Shown: piece after piece, positions 1 to 8,997 of the stretch
How positions within the stretch are numbered: the first letter of the stretch is position 1
Layout of the letters: the number at the start of each line of letters is the position of its first letter
Assembly (NCBI RefSeq): GCF_001422725.1
Contig: NZ_LMMA01000001.1
Coordinates: 746,691 to 810,690 of the forward strand
DNA from: Flavobacterium sp. Leaf82
GTDB taxonomy: Bacteria > Bacteroidota > Bacteroidia > Flavobacteriales > Flavobacteriaceae
Length of the DNA: 64,000 nt
Direction: 5' to 3'
Translations under genes and position numbers: made by a program
The notes under the pieces: model-generated
Told to the model about the DNA's origin: nothing
Databases searched by the model: none
What the model saw: the letters and a program-made list of their open reading frames with translations, nothing else

Positions 1-11
1 TAAGACATGTT

Positions 12-401
12 TTATTTGCTGGGTTTGATTAAAAAGACACTTTTGTATCTCTTTTTGATCTCAGCTAAATTACGTTCTGCCTCTATTCTTGTTTTGAAAT
101 TCCCAACCATTACTTTATAGTTTGGTGTATTGAAAATTATTGTTCCGTCGATATTGCTATATTCTCTTTTAAAATCAGACAGCGTTTTTTTTGCTTCTTC
201 GCTTTTTCCGCTAAAGATTTGAATTTTATAAGTATCGTTTGTGTTTATTGACGTGTTAATTTTGCGTTTGTCATTGAGTAGTTGATCAAATTTGGGGTCT
301 TGATTGAGTGTTAAATTTTGGTCTTGAGCATGAATATTATATGCTAAAGTAAACATTGTTAATGTTAAGAAAACTCTTTTTGAAGGGGTTAAAATTCTCA
401 T
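12..401 (-). CDS. SPOR-domain secreted protein
   Basis: Small exported protein with a C-terminal SPOR-like domain, a fold known to bind denuded peptidoglycan glycan strands. From the Met at 401 the protein is 129 residues and opens with a signal peptide (hydrophobic FLTLTMFTLAYNIHA, then Q). The domain covers about the last 75 residues, beginning near YKIQIFSG and containing the typical second half YKVMVGNFKTRIEAE. An ATG at 422 would add seven polar residues (MHKNHHI) and make a poorer signal peptide, so 401 is preferred. It is divergent from the respiratory operon. The role in envelope or division processes is inferred from the family only. Confidence 0.8.
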   Translation of the reverse strand: MRILTPSKRVFLTLTMFTLAYNIHAQDQNLTLNQDPKFDQLLNDKRKINTSINTNDTYKIQIFSGKSEEAKKTLSDFKREYSNIDGTIIFNTPNYKVMVGNFKTRIEAERNLAEIKKRYKSVFLIKPSK

Positions 402-503
402 AATGTGATGGTTTTTATGCAAAAATAGTATTTAAAATTTGTATGGAAAATATTGATATTATTTAGAATTGATATAAATTGATATTTAAGAGTATTTTAA
501 GGT

Positions 504-533
504 TTTGAGAATAGTTCATAAGTCGTATTTTTG
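504..533 (+). promoter_or_regulatory. Promoter of act-cox operon
   Basis: A Bacteroidota-type promoter: TTTG at 504-507 (-33 element) and TATTTTTG at 526-533, matching the TAnnTTTG -7 consensus, with an 18-bp spacer. It lies about 90 bp upstream of actA, giving a leader of roughly 80 nt. The match is by eye; transcription is inferred. Confidence 0.55.
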
Positions 534-620
534 TGCAAGTTTTAAAAGAAGGTATTAGTTTTTCGTTGATTTACTACAGAAAAAATCATACCAAAAATTA
601 GTAGATAATTATTATACTAT

Positions 621-1952
621 ATGAAAAAGGTGGGTAACCATAATTCGATCTCAAGAAAATTACTACTTAGCTTATCGCTAACGTTAATTTTCTCCCTAAC
701 TTCATTTGCTCAAGATGCTGCTGCTCCGGCGGCGCCTGAAGCTGCTGCTCCGGCTGCTGCTGCGGGTGGTGATCCAGTAAAAGGGAAAGAACTTTTTAAT
801 GCAAATTGCGCTGCATGTCACAAATTAGATGCTAAATCAACTGGTCCTGCCCTAAGAGGCGTTGCCGGTAAACATGATATGGCCTGGATTTACAAGTGGG
901 TGCATAACAGCTCTGAAATGATTAAATCAGGGGATGCTGTTGCAGTTAAATTATTTGAAGAAAACAATAAGTCTGTAATGACTTCTTTTCCTCAATTGTC
1001 TACAGGTGATATTGATAATATTATTGCTTATACTTCTGAAGTAAAAGCTGAGCCTGCTCCTGGTCCTAATGGTGCAGCAACTCCTCCTGGGACTAATGTT
1101 GAAGGTGGCGGAATTTCTAATAACATTATTTTAGGAGCTCTTGCTCTTGTAATGGCTATTTTGGTTGTTATGTTGTTCATGGTGAACAAAGTGTTGACTA
1201 AAGTGGCAAGTAATAATGGTATTGTAGTTGCTCCAAAAGAAGCAAGGACTCCAATCTGGAAAGCATTTGCTAAAAACCAATTTTTGGTTTTAGTAACTTC
1301 TATATTTTTGCTTTTGGCAAGTGGTTATTTCGTGTATGCATTCTTAATGCAGGTAGGTGTTGATCAAAATTATGAGCCAATTCAGCCAATTCACTATTCT
1401 CACAAGATACACGCTGGTGATAACGAAATCAATTGTAAATATTGTCACTCTGCTGCCCGTGTAAGTAAGAATGCTGGTATTCCTTCTTTGAATGTTTGTA
1501 TGAACTGTCATAAAAACATTTCTGAAGTTGCTGAAACTACAGCTACTGCTGAATATAGCAAAGCTTTTTACGATGCTCAAATCCAAAAATTGTATGATGC
1601 AGTTGGTTGGGATAAGGCGAAACAAGCTTATACCGGAAAAACGCAGCCTGTAAAATGGGTTCGTATTCATAATCTTCCTGATTTTGTTTACTTCAATCAC
1701 TCTCAACACGTTTCTGTTGCAGGAGTTGAATGTCAAACTTGTCACGGTCCAGTGCAGGAATTTGAGATCATGAAGCAATATTCTAAATTAACAATGGGAT
1801 GGTGTATTGATTGCCATAGAAAAACTGATGTTAAGATGGAAGGAAACGCTTACTATGATAAAATTCATGCTGAACTTTCTAAAAAATACGGTGTAGAAAA
1901 ATTGACTGCAGCGCAAATGGGAGGTTTAGAATGCGGTAAATGCCACTATTAA
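621..1952 (+). CDS. actA: Alternative complex III multiheme cytochrome c subunit ActA
   Basis: Electron-output subunit of alternative complex III (menaquinol:cytochrome c oxidoreductase). The 443-residue protein has a signal peptide (to about residue 30, ending SFAQ), an Ala/Pro-rich stretch (about 33-50), a monoheme cytochrome c domain with CAACH at C63, two membrane helices (about 167-190 and 222-245), and a pentaheme domain with CxxCH motifs starting at C272, C293, C371, C395 and C438. There are six heme c sites in all. The last motif is four residues from the C-terminus. It is the first gene of an operon with actB 32 bp downstream. Fusion of a monoheme domain to the pentaheme core fits Flavobacterium ActA. 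The gene symbol rests on motif count and gene order. Confidence 0.93.
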   Translation: MKKVGNHNSISRKLLLSLSLTLIFSLTSFAQDAAAPAAPEAAAPAAAAGGDPVKGKELFNANCAACHKLDAKSTGPALRGVAGKHDMAWIYKWVHNSSEMIKSGDAVAVKLFEENNKSVMTSFPQLSTGDIDNIIAYTSEVKAEPAPGPNGAATPPGTNVEGGGISNNIILGALALVMAILVVMLFMVNKVLTKVASNNGIVVAPKEARTPIWKAFAKNQFLVLVTSIFLLLASGYFVYAFLMQVGVDQNYEPIQPIHYSHKIHAGDNEINCKYCHSAARVSKNAGIPSLNVCMNCHKNISEVAETTATAEYSKAFYDAQIQKLYDAVGWDKAKQAYTGKTQPVKWVRIHNLPDFVYFNHSQHVSVAGVECQTCHGPVQEFEIMKQYSKLTMGWCIDCHRKTDVKMEGNAYYDKIHAELSKKYGVEKLTAAQMGGLECGKCHY

Positions 1953-1984
1953 TCGAATTATTAAGATTTTAATATTTATATACA

Positions 1985-4900
1985 ATGTCATCAAACAAAA
2001 AATACTGGAAAAGTGTTGAAGAACTAGAGAATAGTTCTATTGTTGAGGCGCTTAGAAATAACGAATTTGTTGAAGAAATTCCTACTGAAGAATTTTTAGG
2101 AAATGCAGATGCTTTAGCTTCATCTGGAACTTCACGTCGTGACTTTTTAAAGTACGTAGGATTTAGTACTGCAGCGGTTACACTTGCTGCCTGCGAAGGT
2201 CCTGTTCACAAGTCTATACCATATGTGTTACAACCAGAACAAATCATTCCTGGTGTTGCGGATTATTATGCAACAACTGTTTTTGATGGTTTTGATTTTG
2301 CTAACTTATTAGTAAAAACTCGTGAGGGTCGTCCAATTAAAATTGATAACAATACTATTTCTGGAGCTAAGTTTTCAGCCAATGCTAGAATTCATGCGTC
2401 TATCCTGTCTTTATATGACAGCATGCGTTTGAAAGAACCTAAATTGGACGGAAAAAATGGTAGCTGGTCTGCTGTTGATTTAAGAATTAAATCAAGTCTT
2501 GCTGATGCAAAAGCAAAAGGTGGGCAAGTGGTATTGTTGACAAATACTTTAGCGAGTCCGTCTACTGAAAAATTAATAGCTGAATTCATTGCTAAAAATC
2601 CTAATGCAAAACATGTTGTTTATGATGCAGTTTCTTCATCAGACGCATTAGATGCATTCGAAACAGTTTATGGAGAAAGAGCTCTTGTTGATTATGATTT
2701 TTCAAAAGCATCTTTAATTGTTTCTGTTGGAGCTGATTTCTTAGGAGACTGGCAAGGTGGTGGATATGATTCAGGATATGCGCAAGGAAGAATTCCAGCA
2801 GGACCTAACGGATCTAAAAAAATGTCTCGTCATTTTCAGTTAGAGTCAAACATGACATTGTCTGGAGCTGCTGCTGATAAGCGTATTCCTATGAGTAGCG
2901 CTAATCAAAAACAAGCTTTAGTTCAAATTTATAATATAGTTACAGGATCTTCTGTTGCTAATTCTTTAGATGCTAAGTTTAAACCTGAAGTAGTTAAAGC
3001 TGCTCAACAGTTAAAACTTGCTGGTACTAAAGGAGTATTAGTTTCAGGTCTTGAAGATAAAAATGCTCAATTATTAGTTTTAGCGATCAATCAGGTATTG
3101 GCAAGTGAAGCTTTTAATACTGCAGGTACAAGACAAATTAGAAAAGGATCTAATGCTGTTGTATCTCAATTGGTAAAAGACATGAATGCTGGAAGTGTTC
3201 ATACTTTGATCATGAGCGGAATTAATCCAGTTTATACTTTAGCTGATTCAGCTTCTTTTGTATCTGGATTGAAAAAAGTAAAAACGTCAGTTGCTTTTTC
3301 TTTAAAAGAAGATGAAACTGCATCTATAACTACAATTGCTGCTCCGGCTCCTCATTATTTAGAGGCTTGGGGAGATGTTGTAATTACAAAAGGAACTTAT
3401 AGTTTAACTCAACCAACTATTCGTCCTATTTTCAATACAAAACAATTTCAAGATGTTTTACTATCTTTAAACGGAACTCCTGGAAATTTCTACGATTATA
3501 TTAAAGCTAATTTGGCTTCAGTTGTTGTAGGTTCTTCTTGGAACAAAGTTTTACATGATGGTGTTTTTGTTATTGGTTCATCTGCATTAGCTGCTGGTTC
3601 TGTTGATTTTAGCGCTGCTGCAAATGCTGTTGCGAAATCAAAAGCGAGTGGTGAATTTGAATTAGTATTGTATACTAAAACAGGTTTAGGAGACGGACAA
3701 CAAGCAAACAATCCTTGGTTACAAGAGTTCCCAGATCCAATTACAAGAGTTTCTTGGGATAACTATGTTACGGTTTCGAATGCTGATGCTAAGAAATATG
3801 ACTTATCAAATGAAATTGTTGCAAACGGAGGTTTAAACGGAAGTTATGCTACAATTACTACTGCTGATGGTCTAAAATTAGAAAATGTTCCAGTAATTGT
3901 TCAGCCAGGACAAGCTGTTGGTACAGTTGGTTTAGCATTAGGTTATGGTCGTAAGGCTGCTTTGAAAGAAGAAATGGTAGTAGGTTTAAACGCTTACGCT
4001 TTATATAAAAATTTCAATAGTGTTCAATCTGTTTCTATTGCTAAAGCAAATGGAGTTCATGAGTTCGCTTGTGTTCAAGGACAGAAAACATTAATGGGTA
4101 GAGGAGATATCATTAAAGAAACTTCTCTTGAAATCTTTAATACTAAAGATGCTGAACATTGGAACGAACAACCAATGGTATCTTTAGATCACGAAGAAGT
4201 AAAAGCTACAACTGTAGATTTATGGGAATCATTTGATCGTTCTACTGGACATCACTTTAACCTTTCGATTGACTTAAACGCTTGTACAGGTTGTGGAGCA
4301 TGTGTTATTGCTTGTCACGCTGAAAACAACGTTCCGGTTGTAGGTAAGGCAGAGGTAAGAAGAAGTCGTGATATGCACTGGTTGCGTATTGACAGATATT
4401 ACTCTTCTGAAAGTACTTTTGAAGGAGATAACGAAAGAAAAGATAATATTGCTGGTTTATCTAGTTCATTATCTACTTTTAACGAAATGGAAAAACCTGG
4501 AGATAATCCACAAGTTTCTTTCCAACCAGTAATGTGTCAACACTGTAATCACGCACCATGTGAAACAGTTTGTCCGGTTGCTGCGACATCTCACGGTCGT
4601 GAAGGTCAAAATCATATGGCATACAACAGATGTGTTGGTACTCGTTACTGTGCAAACAACTGTCCGTATAAAGTACGTCGTTTTAACTGGTTCTTGTACA
4701 ACAAAAACAGTGAATTCGATTACCACATGAATGATGATTTAGGTCGTATGGTGTTAAATCCAGACGTAAACGTTCGTTCTCGTGGAGTTATGGAAAAATG
4801 TTCTATGTGTATTCAAATGACACAGGCGACTAAGCTAAAAGCTAAAAATGAAGGTCGTCCGGTTGCTGATGGTGAATTCCAAACAGCATGTTCAAATGCT

Positions 4901-5050
4901 TGTTCTTCTGGAGCAATGATATTTGGTGATGTTAATGATGCTGAAAGTAAAGTTGCTAAATTAGCTGCTGATGATAGATCATACCATTTATTAGAGCATG
5001 TTGGAACAAAACCTAATGTGGTTTACCATGTTAAAGTTAGAAATACTTAG
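1985..5050 (+). CDS. actB: Alternative complex III iron-sulfur subunit ActB (B1-B2 fusion)
   Basis: Large periplasmic subunit of alternative complex III that relays electrons through iron-sulfur clusters to ActA. The 1021-residue protein starts with an unusual extended twin-arginine signal: about 50 polar residues precede SRRDFLKY (R51-R52), followed by a short hydrophobic stretch ending LAAC. A molybdopterin-oxidoreductase-like B1 domain runs to about residue 730; this domain lacks cofactor in characterised ACIII enzymes. The ferredoxin-like B2 domain follows, with Cys groups CTGCGACVIAC (from C767), CQHCNHAPCETVC, CVGTRYCANNC and CSMC, later completed by CSNAC. These fit four clusters. It is cotranscribed with actA and actC. 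Confidence 0.94.
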   Translation: MSSNKKYWKSVEELENSSIVEALRNNEFVEEIPTEEFLGNADALASSGTSRRDFLKYVGFSTAAVTLAACEGPVHKSIPYVLQPEQIIPGVADYYATTVFDGFDFANLLVKTREGRPIKIDNNTISGAKFSANARIHASILSLYDSMRLKEPKLDGKNGSWSAVDLRIKSSLADAKAKGGQVVLLTNTLASPSTEKLIAEFIAKNPNAKHVVYDAVSSSDALDAFETVYGERALVDYDFSKASLIVSVGADFLGDWQGGGYDSGYAQGRIPAGPNGSKKMSRHFQLESNMTLSGAAADKRIPMSSANQKQALVQIYNIVTGSSVANSLDAKFKPEVVKAAQQLKLAGTKGVLVSGLEDKNAQLLVLAINQVLASEAFNTAGTRQIRKGSNAVVSQLVKDMNAGSVHTLIMSGINPVYTLADSASFVSGLKKVKTSVAFSLKEDETASITTIAAPAPHYLEAWGDVVITKGTYSLTQPTIRPIFNTKQFQDVLLSLNGTPGNFYDYIKANLASVVVGSSWNKVLHDGVFVIGSSALAAGSVDFSAAANAVAKSKASGEFELVLYTKTGLGDGQQANNPWLQEFPDPITRVSWDNYVTVSNADAKKYDLSNEIVANGGLNGSYATITTADGLKLENVPVIVQPGQAVGTVGLALGYGRKAALKEEMVVGLNAYALYKNFNSVQSVSIAKANGVHEFACVQGQKTLMGRGDIIKETSLEIFNTKDAEHWNEQPMVSLDHEEVKATTVDLWESFDRSTGHHFNLSIDLNACTGCGACVIACHAENNVPVVGKAEVRRSRDMHWLRIDRYYSSESTFEGDNERKDNIAGLSSSLSTFNEMEKPGDNPQVSFQPVMCQHCNHAPCETVCPVAATSHGREGQNHMAYNRCVGTRYCANNCPYKVRRFNWFLYNKNSEFDYHMNDDLGRMVLNPDVNVRSRGVMEKCSMCIQMTQATKLKAKNEGRPVADGEFQTACSNACSSGAMIFGDVNDAESKVAKLAADDRSYHLLEHVGTKPNVVYHVKVRNT

Positions 5051-5084
5051 AATAAATTATTAATAAGAAACAATATAAAGGATT

Positions 5085-6485
5085 ATGTCGTCTCACTACG
5101 AAGCACCCATTAGAAAACCTTTAGTTATAGGTGATAAAACTTATCACGATGTAACTGTAGATGTAGCTGCACCTGTTGAAGGGCCTGCAAATAAACAATG
5201 GTGGATTGTATTTTCAATCGCATTAATAGCCTTCCTTTGGGGGTTAGGTTGTATAATTTACACTGTATCTACCGGTATTGGAACATGGGGATTAAATAAA
5301 ACAGTTGGCTGGGCCTGGGATATCACGAACTTCGTTTGGTGGGTTGGTATTGGTCACGCCGGAACATTAATTTCTGCGGTATTATTACTTTTCCGTCAAC
5401 GTTGGAGAATGGCGATTAACCGTTCTGCAGAAGCAATGACTATCTTCTCGGTAGTTCAGGCGGGTTTATTCCCAATTATTCACATGGGTCGTCCATGGTT
5501 AGCATACTGGGTTTTGCCTATTCCAAATCAATTTGGATCTTTATGGGTAAACTTTAACTCACCGCTACTTTGGGACGTATTCGCAATTTCTACGTATCTT
5601 TCAGTATCATTAGTTTTCTGGTGGACTGGTTTATTACCTGATTTTGCAATGCTACGTGATAGAGCGATAACACCTTTTAATAAAAGAGTATATTCTATCC
5701 TAAGTTTTGGATGGAGTGGAAGAGCTAAAGATTGGCAACGTTTTGAAGAAGTATCTTTGGTATTAGCTGGTTTAGCTACTCCTCTTGTACTTTCTGTACA
5801 TACGATTGTATCGATGGACTTTGCTACTTCTGTAATTCCTGGATGGCATACAACAATCTTCCCTCCATACTTCGTTGCTGGGGCAGTATTCTCTGGATTT
5901 GCAATGGTAAATACCTTGTTGATCGTTATGAGAAAAGTTTCTAATCTTGAAGCGTATATTACAGTACAACATATCGAGTTAATGAATATTGTAATCATGA
6001 TTACAGGTTCTATCGTAGGGGTAGCGTATATCACTGAGTTATTCGTAGCTTGGTATTCAGGAGTAGAGTATGAGCAATATGCGTTCTTGAACAGAGCTAC
6101 CGGACCTTACTGGTGGGCATATTGGTCGATGATGACTTGTAATGTTTTCTCTCCACAATTTATGTGGTTCAAGAAATTAAGAACAAGTATCATGTTTTCA
6201 TTTATTATTTCGATCGTTGTAAACATCGGAATGTGGTTTGAAAGATTCGTAATTATTGTTACTTCTTTACATAGAGATTACCTTCCATCTTCTTGGACAA
6301 TGTTTTCACCAACATTTGTTGATATTGGAATTTTCATCGGAACGATTGGTTTCTTCTTTGTATTGTTTTTATTATACTCAAGAACATTCCCTGTAATTGC
6401 TCAGGCAGAGGTAAAAACAATTTTGAAAGGAACAGGAGATAATTACATTAGAGAAAGAGCAAATAAAGACACACATCATGAGTAA
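5085..6485 (+). CDS. actC: Alternative complex III membrane subunit ActC (NrfD-like)
   Basis: Integral membrane subunit of the NrfD/PsrC family, 466 residues with about ten transmembrane helices. In solved alternative complex III structures this subunit forms the menaquinol-oxidation site facing the ActB clusters. Family features include the early WGLGCIIYTVSTGIGTWGLN helix-loop and the long, aromatic-rich helices. A cytoplasmic His/Lys-rich tail (NKDTHHE) ends the protein. The last 8 bp overlap the start of actD, suggesting translational coupling. The paralogous ActF lies three genes downstream. Confidence 0.94.
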   Translation: MSSHYEAPIRKPLVIGDKTYHDVTVDVAAPVEGPANKQWWIVFSIALIAFLWGLGCIIYTVSTGIGTWGLNKTVGWAWDITNFVWWVGIGHAGTLISAVLLLFRQRWRMAINRSAEAMTIFSVVQAGLFPIIHMGRPWLAYWVLPIPNQFGSLWVNFNSPLLWDVFAISTYLSVSLVFWWTGLLPDFAMLRDRAITPFNKRVYSILSFGWSGRAKDWQRFEEVSLVLAGLATPLVLSVHTIVSMDFATSVIPGWHTTIFPPYFVAGAVFSGFAMVNTLLIVMRKVSNLEAYITVQHIELMNIVIMITGSIVGVAYITELFVAWYSGVEYEQYAFLNRATGPYWWAYWSMMTCNVFSPQFMWFKKLRTSIMFSFIISIVVNIGMWFERFVIIVTSLHRDYLPSSWTMFSPTFVDIGIFIGTIGFFFVLFLLYSRTFPVIAQAEVKTILKGTGDNYIRERANKDTHHE

Positions 6486-7002
6486 TAAAGTAATATACGC
6501 CATTTATAATGACGATGATATTTTGATGGATGCAGTAAAGAAAACCAGAGCTGCTCATCATCATATTGAAGAGGTTTTTACTCCATTCCCAGTTCACGGA
6601 TTGGATAAAGCTATGGGTTTAGCACCAACAAGATTAGCAATTTGTGCTTTCTTATACGGATGTGTTGGTATTTCTGTTGCAACAACCATGATGAGTTACA
6701 TCATGATTCATGACTGGCCACAAGATATTGGAGGTAAACCAAGTTTTAGCTTCATTCAAAATATGCCTGCATTTGTTCCGATTATGTTTGAAATGACAGT
6801 ATTTTTTGCTGCCCACTTAATGGTTATTACTTTTTATATGAGAAGTAGATTATGGCCATTCAAACAAGCTGAGAATCCAGATGTAAGAACAACAGATGAC
6901 CATTTTTTAATGGAAGTTGCTGTAAATGATAACGAAGCAGAACTAGTTTCTTTTTTCGAAGGTACAGGAGCTGTTGAAGTTAAAGTAATTGAAAAGAATT
7001 AA
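6478..7002 (+). CDS. actD: Alternative complex III subunit ActD (DUF3341)
   Basis: Accessory membrane subunit of alternative complex III, 174 residues, DUF3341 family. A soluble N-terminal part (YAIYNDDDILMDAVKKTR, then EVFTPFPVHGLDKAMG) precedes two hydrophobic helices at about residues 56-80 and 100-122. The motif TPFPVHGLDKAMGL is characteristic of this family. The ATG lies inside the end of actC (8-bp overlap). In known structures ActD bridges the two NrfD-like subunits; no catalytic role is established. Confidence 0.9.
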   Translation: MSNKVIYAIYNDDDILMDAVKKTRAAHHHIEEVFTPFPVHGLDKAMGLAPTRLAICAFLYGCVGISVATTMMSYIMIHDWPQDIGGKPSFSFIQNMPAFVPIMFEMTVFFAAHLMVITFYMRSRLWPFKQAENPDVRTTDDHFLMEVAVNDNEAELVSFFEGTGAVEVKVIEKN

Positions 7003-7010
7003 TTGTAGCT

Positions 7011-7556
7011 ATGAAAAGGATATATAAAATAACACTTTTAGTTGGTATAACTATTTTAGTTTCATCTTGCCACAATAATTCGGCACCAAACTATCAGTAT
7101 TTCCCTAATATGTATGAGTCTTTGGCATATGAGCCATATTCAGAGGCAAAGATATTTAAAGGAGGAAAAGAAGGACAACTTCCTGCAGAAGGAAGTATTA
7201 ACAGAGGTTTTGAGCCTTATGAATATGAAAATTCAACAGCAGGTTATGAATTGGCTAAAGCTAATTTAAAATCTCCTTTGGATTCAATCGAAAGAAATTC
7301 CGAAAAAGGAAAAGAACTTTTCGAAATTTACTGTATCAGTTGTCATGGTGCAACTGGAAACGGTAAAGGTAAATTGGTTGAAAGAGAAAAATTTCTTGGA
7401 GTACCTAGCTATAAAGACAGAGTAATTACTGAAGGAAGTATCTTTCACGTTGAAACTTATGGTTTAAATGCAATGGGTTCACATGCAAATCAATTAAGTG
7501 CCCACGAACGTTGGTTAGTTGCTGACTATGTTCTAAAACTAAAAAGCCAATTATAA
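7011..7556 (+). CDS. actE: Alternative complex III monoheme cytochrome c lipoprotein ActE
   Basis: Membrane-anchored monoheme cytochrome c of alternative complex III. The 181-residue protein has a lipoprotein signal with lipobox LVSSC (C20) and one heme site CISCH at C108-H112, followed by GATGNGKGK, typical of class I cytochromes. A candidate axial Met lies in LNAMGSH near residue 153. The gene is 8 bp after actD and immediately upstream of actF. It probably passes electrons between ActA and the cytochrome oxidase encoded downstream. Confidence 0.92.
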   Translation: MKRIYKITLLVGITILVSSCHNNSAPNYQYFPNMYESLAYEPYSEAKIFKGGKEGQLPAEGSINRGFEPYEYENSTAGYELAKANLKSPLDSIERNSEKGKELFEIYCISCHGATGNGKGKLVEREKFLGVPSYKDRVITEGSIFHVETYGLNAMGSHANQLSAHERWLVADYVLKLKSQL

Positions 7557-7583
7557 TTGTTGAACAAACTGATCGTAATAGAT

Positions 7584-8978
7584 ATGTATACATTTTCAAG
7601 TAAATTAAAAACTTTTTCTATCATCCTAATGGCCCTTGGTATATTAGGAATTGGATATGGTTTTTTAACTGCTCCTAAAGATATTCAAGAAGTTGAAAAA
7701 ATTCTAGCTGCAGACGCACATGGTTCTCATGGTGCTGCACATGAAGCAACAGCTGAAACTTCACATCAAGAAGCTGGACATCATGAAGCTGCTGAAGCTT
7801 CGCATGAATCGCACAAAGGTGGCGAGCATGAAACAGTAAATGCTGCTGATGAGCACAAAGAACATTTAACGCATGTATTGCACCAATTGCAAAACAAGCC
7901 TTGGTCTGCTTTATATGTTGCTTGTATTTTCTTCTTGCTACTTTCTATGGGAACTTTAGCATTTTATGCTATTCAACAAGTTGCTCAGGCAGGTTGGTCT
8001 CCGGTTTTGTTTAGAGTTATGCAAGGAATCACAGCTTATTTACCTGTAGGTTCAGTTATTTTCTTTATTATTTTAATTCTTTGCGGATTACACTTTAATC
8101 ACATATTTGTATGGTTAGGTGAAGGGGTTACAGATCCTGCTAGTGCAAACTATGATAAAATTATTGCTGGTAAAGCGGGTTATTTAAACTTTACTTTCTG
8201 GATTATCAGAGCAGCTATCTTTTTAGTAGGATGGAACTTATACCGTTACCAATCTAGAAAAAACTGTTTAGCTCAGGATGGAGCTAATGATGATCTATAC
8301 TACAAAAAGAACTTCAAGTTAACTGCTGGTTTCTTAGTATTCTTTATCGTATCTGAGTCTATTATGTCTTGGGATTGGATTATGTCAATTGATCCACACT
8401 GGTTCAGTACTTTATTTGGATGGTATGTATTTGCTTCTTTCTTTGTAAGTGGTATTACTGCAATCGCATTGGTTACTGTATATTTAAAATCTAAAGGATA
8501 TTTAGAATATGTAAATACAAGTCACATTCACGATTTAGCTAAATTTATGTTTGGTATTAGTGTTTTCTGGACTTATTTATGGTTCTCTCAATTCATGTTA
8601 ATCTGGTATGCTAATATTCCTGAAGAGGTAACTTACTTCGTAACAAGAATTCAATTATACAATTTACCATTCTTTGGTGCTGTAGTTATGAACTTTGTGT
8701 TCCCATTATTAATATTAATCAATACAGACTTTAAACGTCTTAGCTGGGTTATTGTAATGGCTGGTGTTGTTATCTTACTAGGTCACTACGTAGATTTCTT
8801 TAATATGATTATGCCTGGTACAGTTGGAGATAAATGGTTTATTGGAGTTTCTGAAATTGCATCTATACTTTTCTTCTTAGGTTTATTTATTTTTGTAGTG
8901 TTTACTGCATTGACTAAAGCTCCTTTGTTAGCAAAAAGAAATCCTTTCATTGAAGAAAGTAAACATTTTCATTATTAA
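7584..8978 (+). CDS. actF: Alternative complex III membrane subunit ActF
   Basis: Second large NrfD-like membrane subunit, 464 residues from the ATG at 7584. An in-frame TTG at 7557 would add nine residues before the first membrane helix, with no support. The first helix (about residues 9-28) is followed by a His-rich, Glu/Ala-rich loop of about 60 residues (AHGSHGAAHEA onward), then about nine further helices. The segment SIMSWDWIMSIDPHWFSTLFGWY is typical of the family. The neighbours are actE and coxB. ActF is usually described as structural, with quinol oxidation assigned to ActC. Confidence 0.92.
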   Translation: MYTFSSKLKTFSIILMALGILGIGYGFLTAPKDIQEVEKILAADAHGSHGAAHEATAETSHQEAGHHEAAEASHESHKGGEHETVNAADEHKEHLTHVLHQLQNKPWSALYVACIFFLLLSMGTLAFYAIQQVAQAGWSPVLFRVMQGITAYLPVGSVIFFIILILCGLHFNHIFVWLGEGVTDPASANYDKIIAGKAGYLNFTFWIIRAAIFLVGWNLYRYQSRKNCLAQDGANDDLYYKKNFKLTAGFLVFFIVSESIMSWDWIMSIDPHWFSTLFGWYVFASFFVSGITAIALVTVYLKSKGYLEYVNTSHIHDLAKFMFGISVFWTYLWFSQFMLIWYANIPEEVTYFVTRIQLYNLPFFGAVVMNFVFPLLILINTDFKRLSWVIVMAGVVILLGHYVDFFNMIMPGTVGDKWFIGVSEIASILFFLGLFIFVVFTALTKAPLLAKRNPFIEESKHFHY

Positions 8979-8997
8979 TATTTAAAGAAGTAAACAG

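Noticed and set aside
1344..1778. 144-codon minus-strand frame within actA
   Set aside because: It is antisense to the heme-binding region of actA, which clearly codes on the plus strand.
5528..6034. 168-codon minus-strand frame within actC
   Set aside because: It lies wholly inside a conserved membrane-protein gene and its translation has no recognisable features.
7557..7583. TTG start giving actF nine extra residues
   Set aside because: The ATG at 7584 directly precedes the first membrane helix; the extension has no support.
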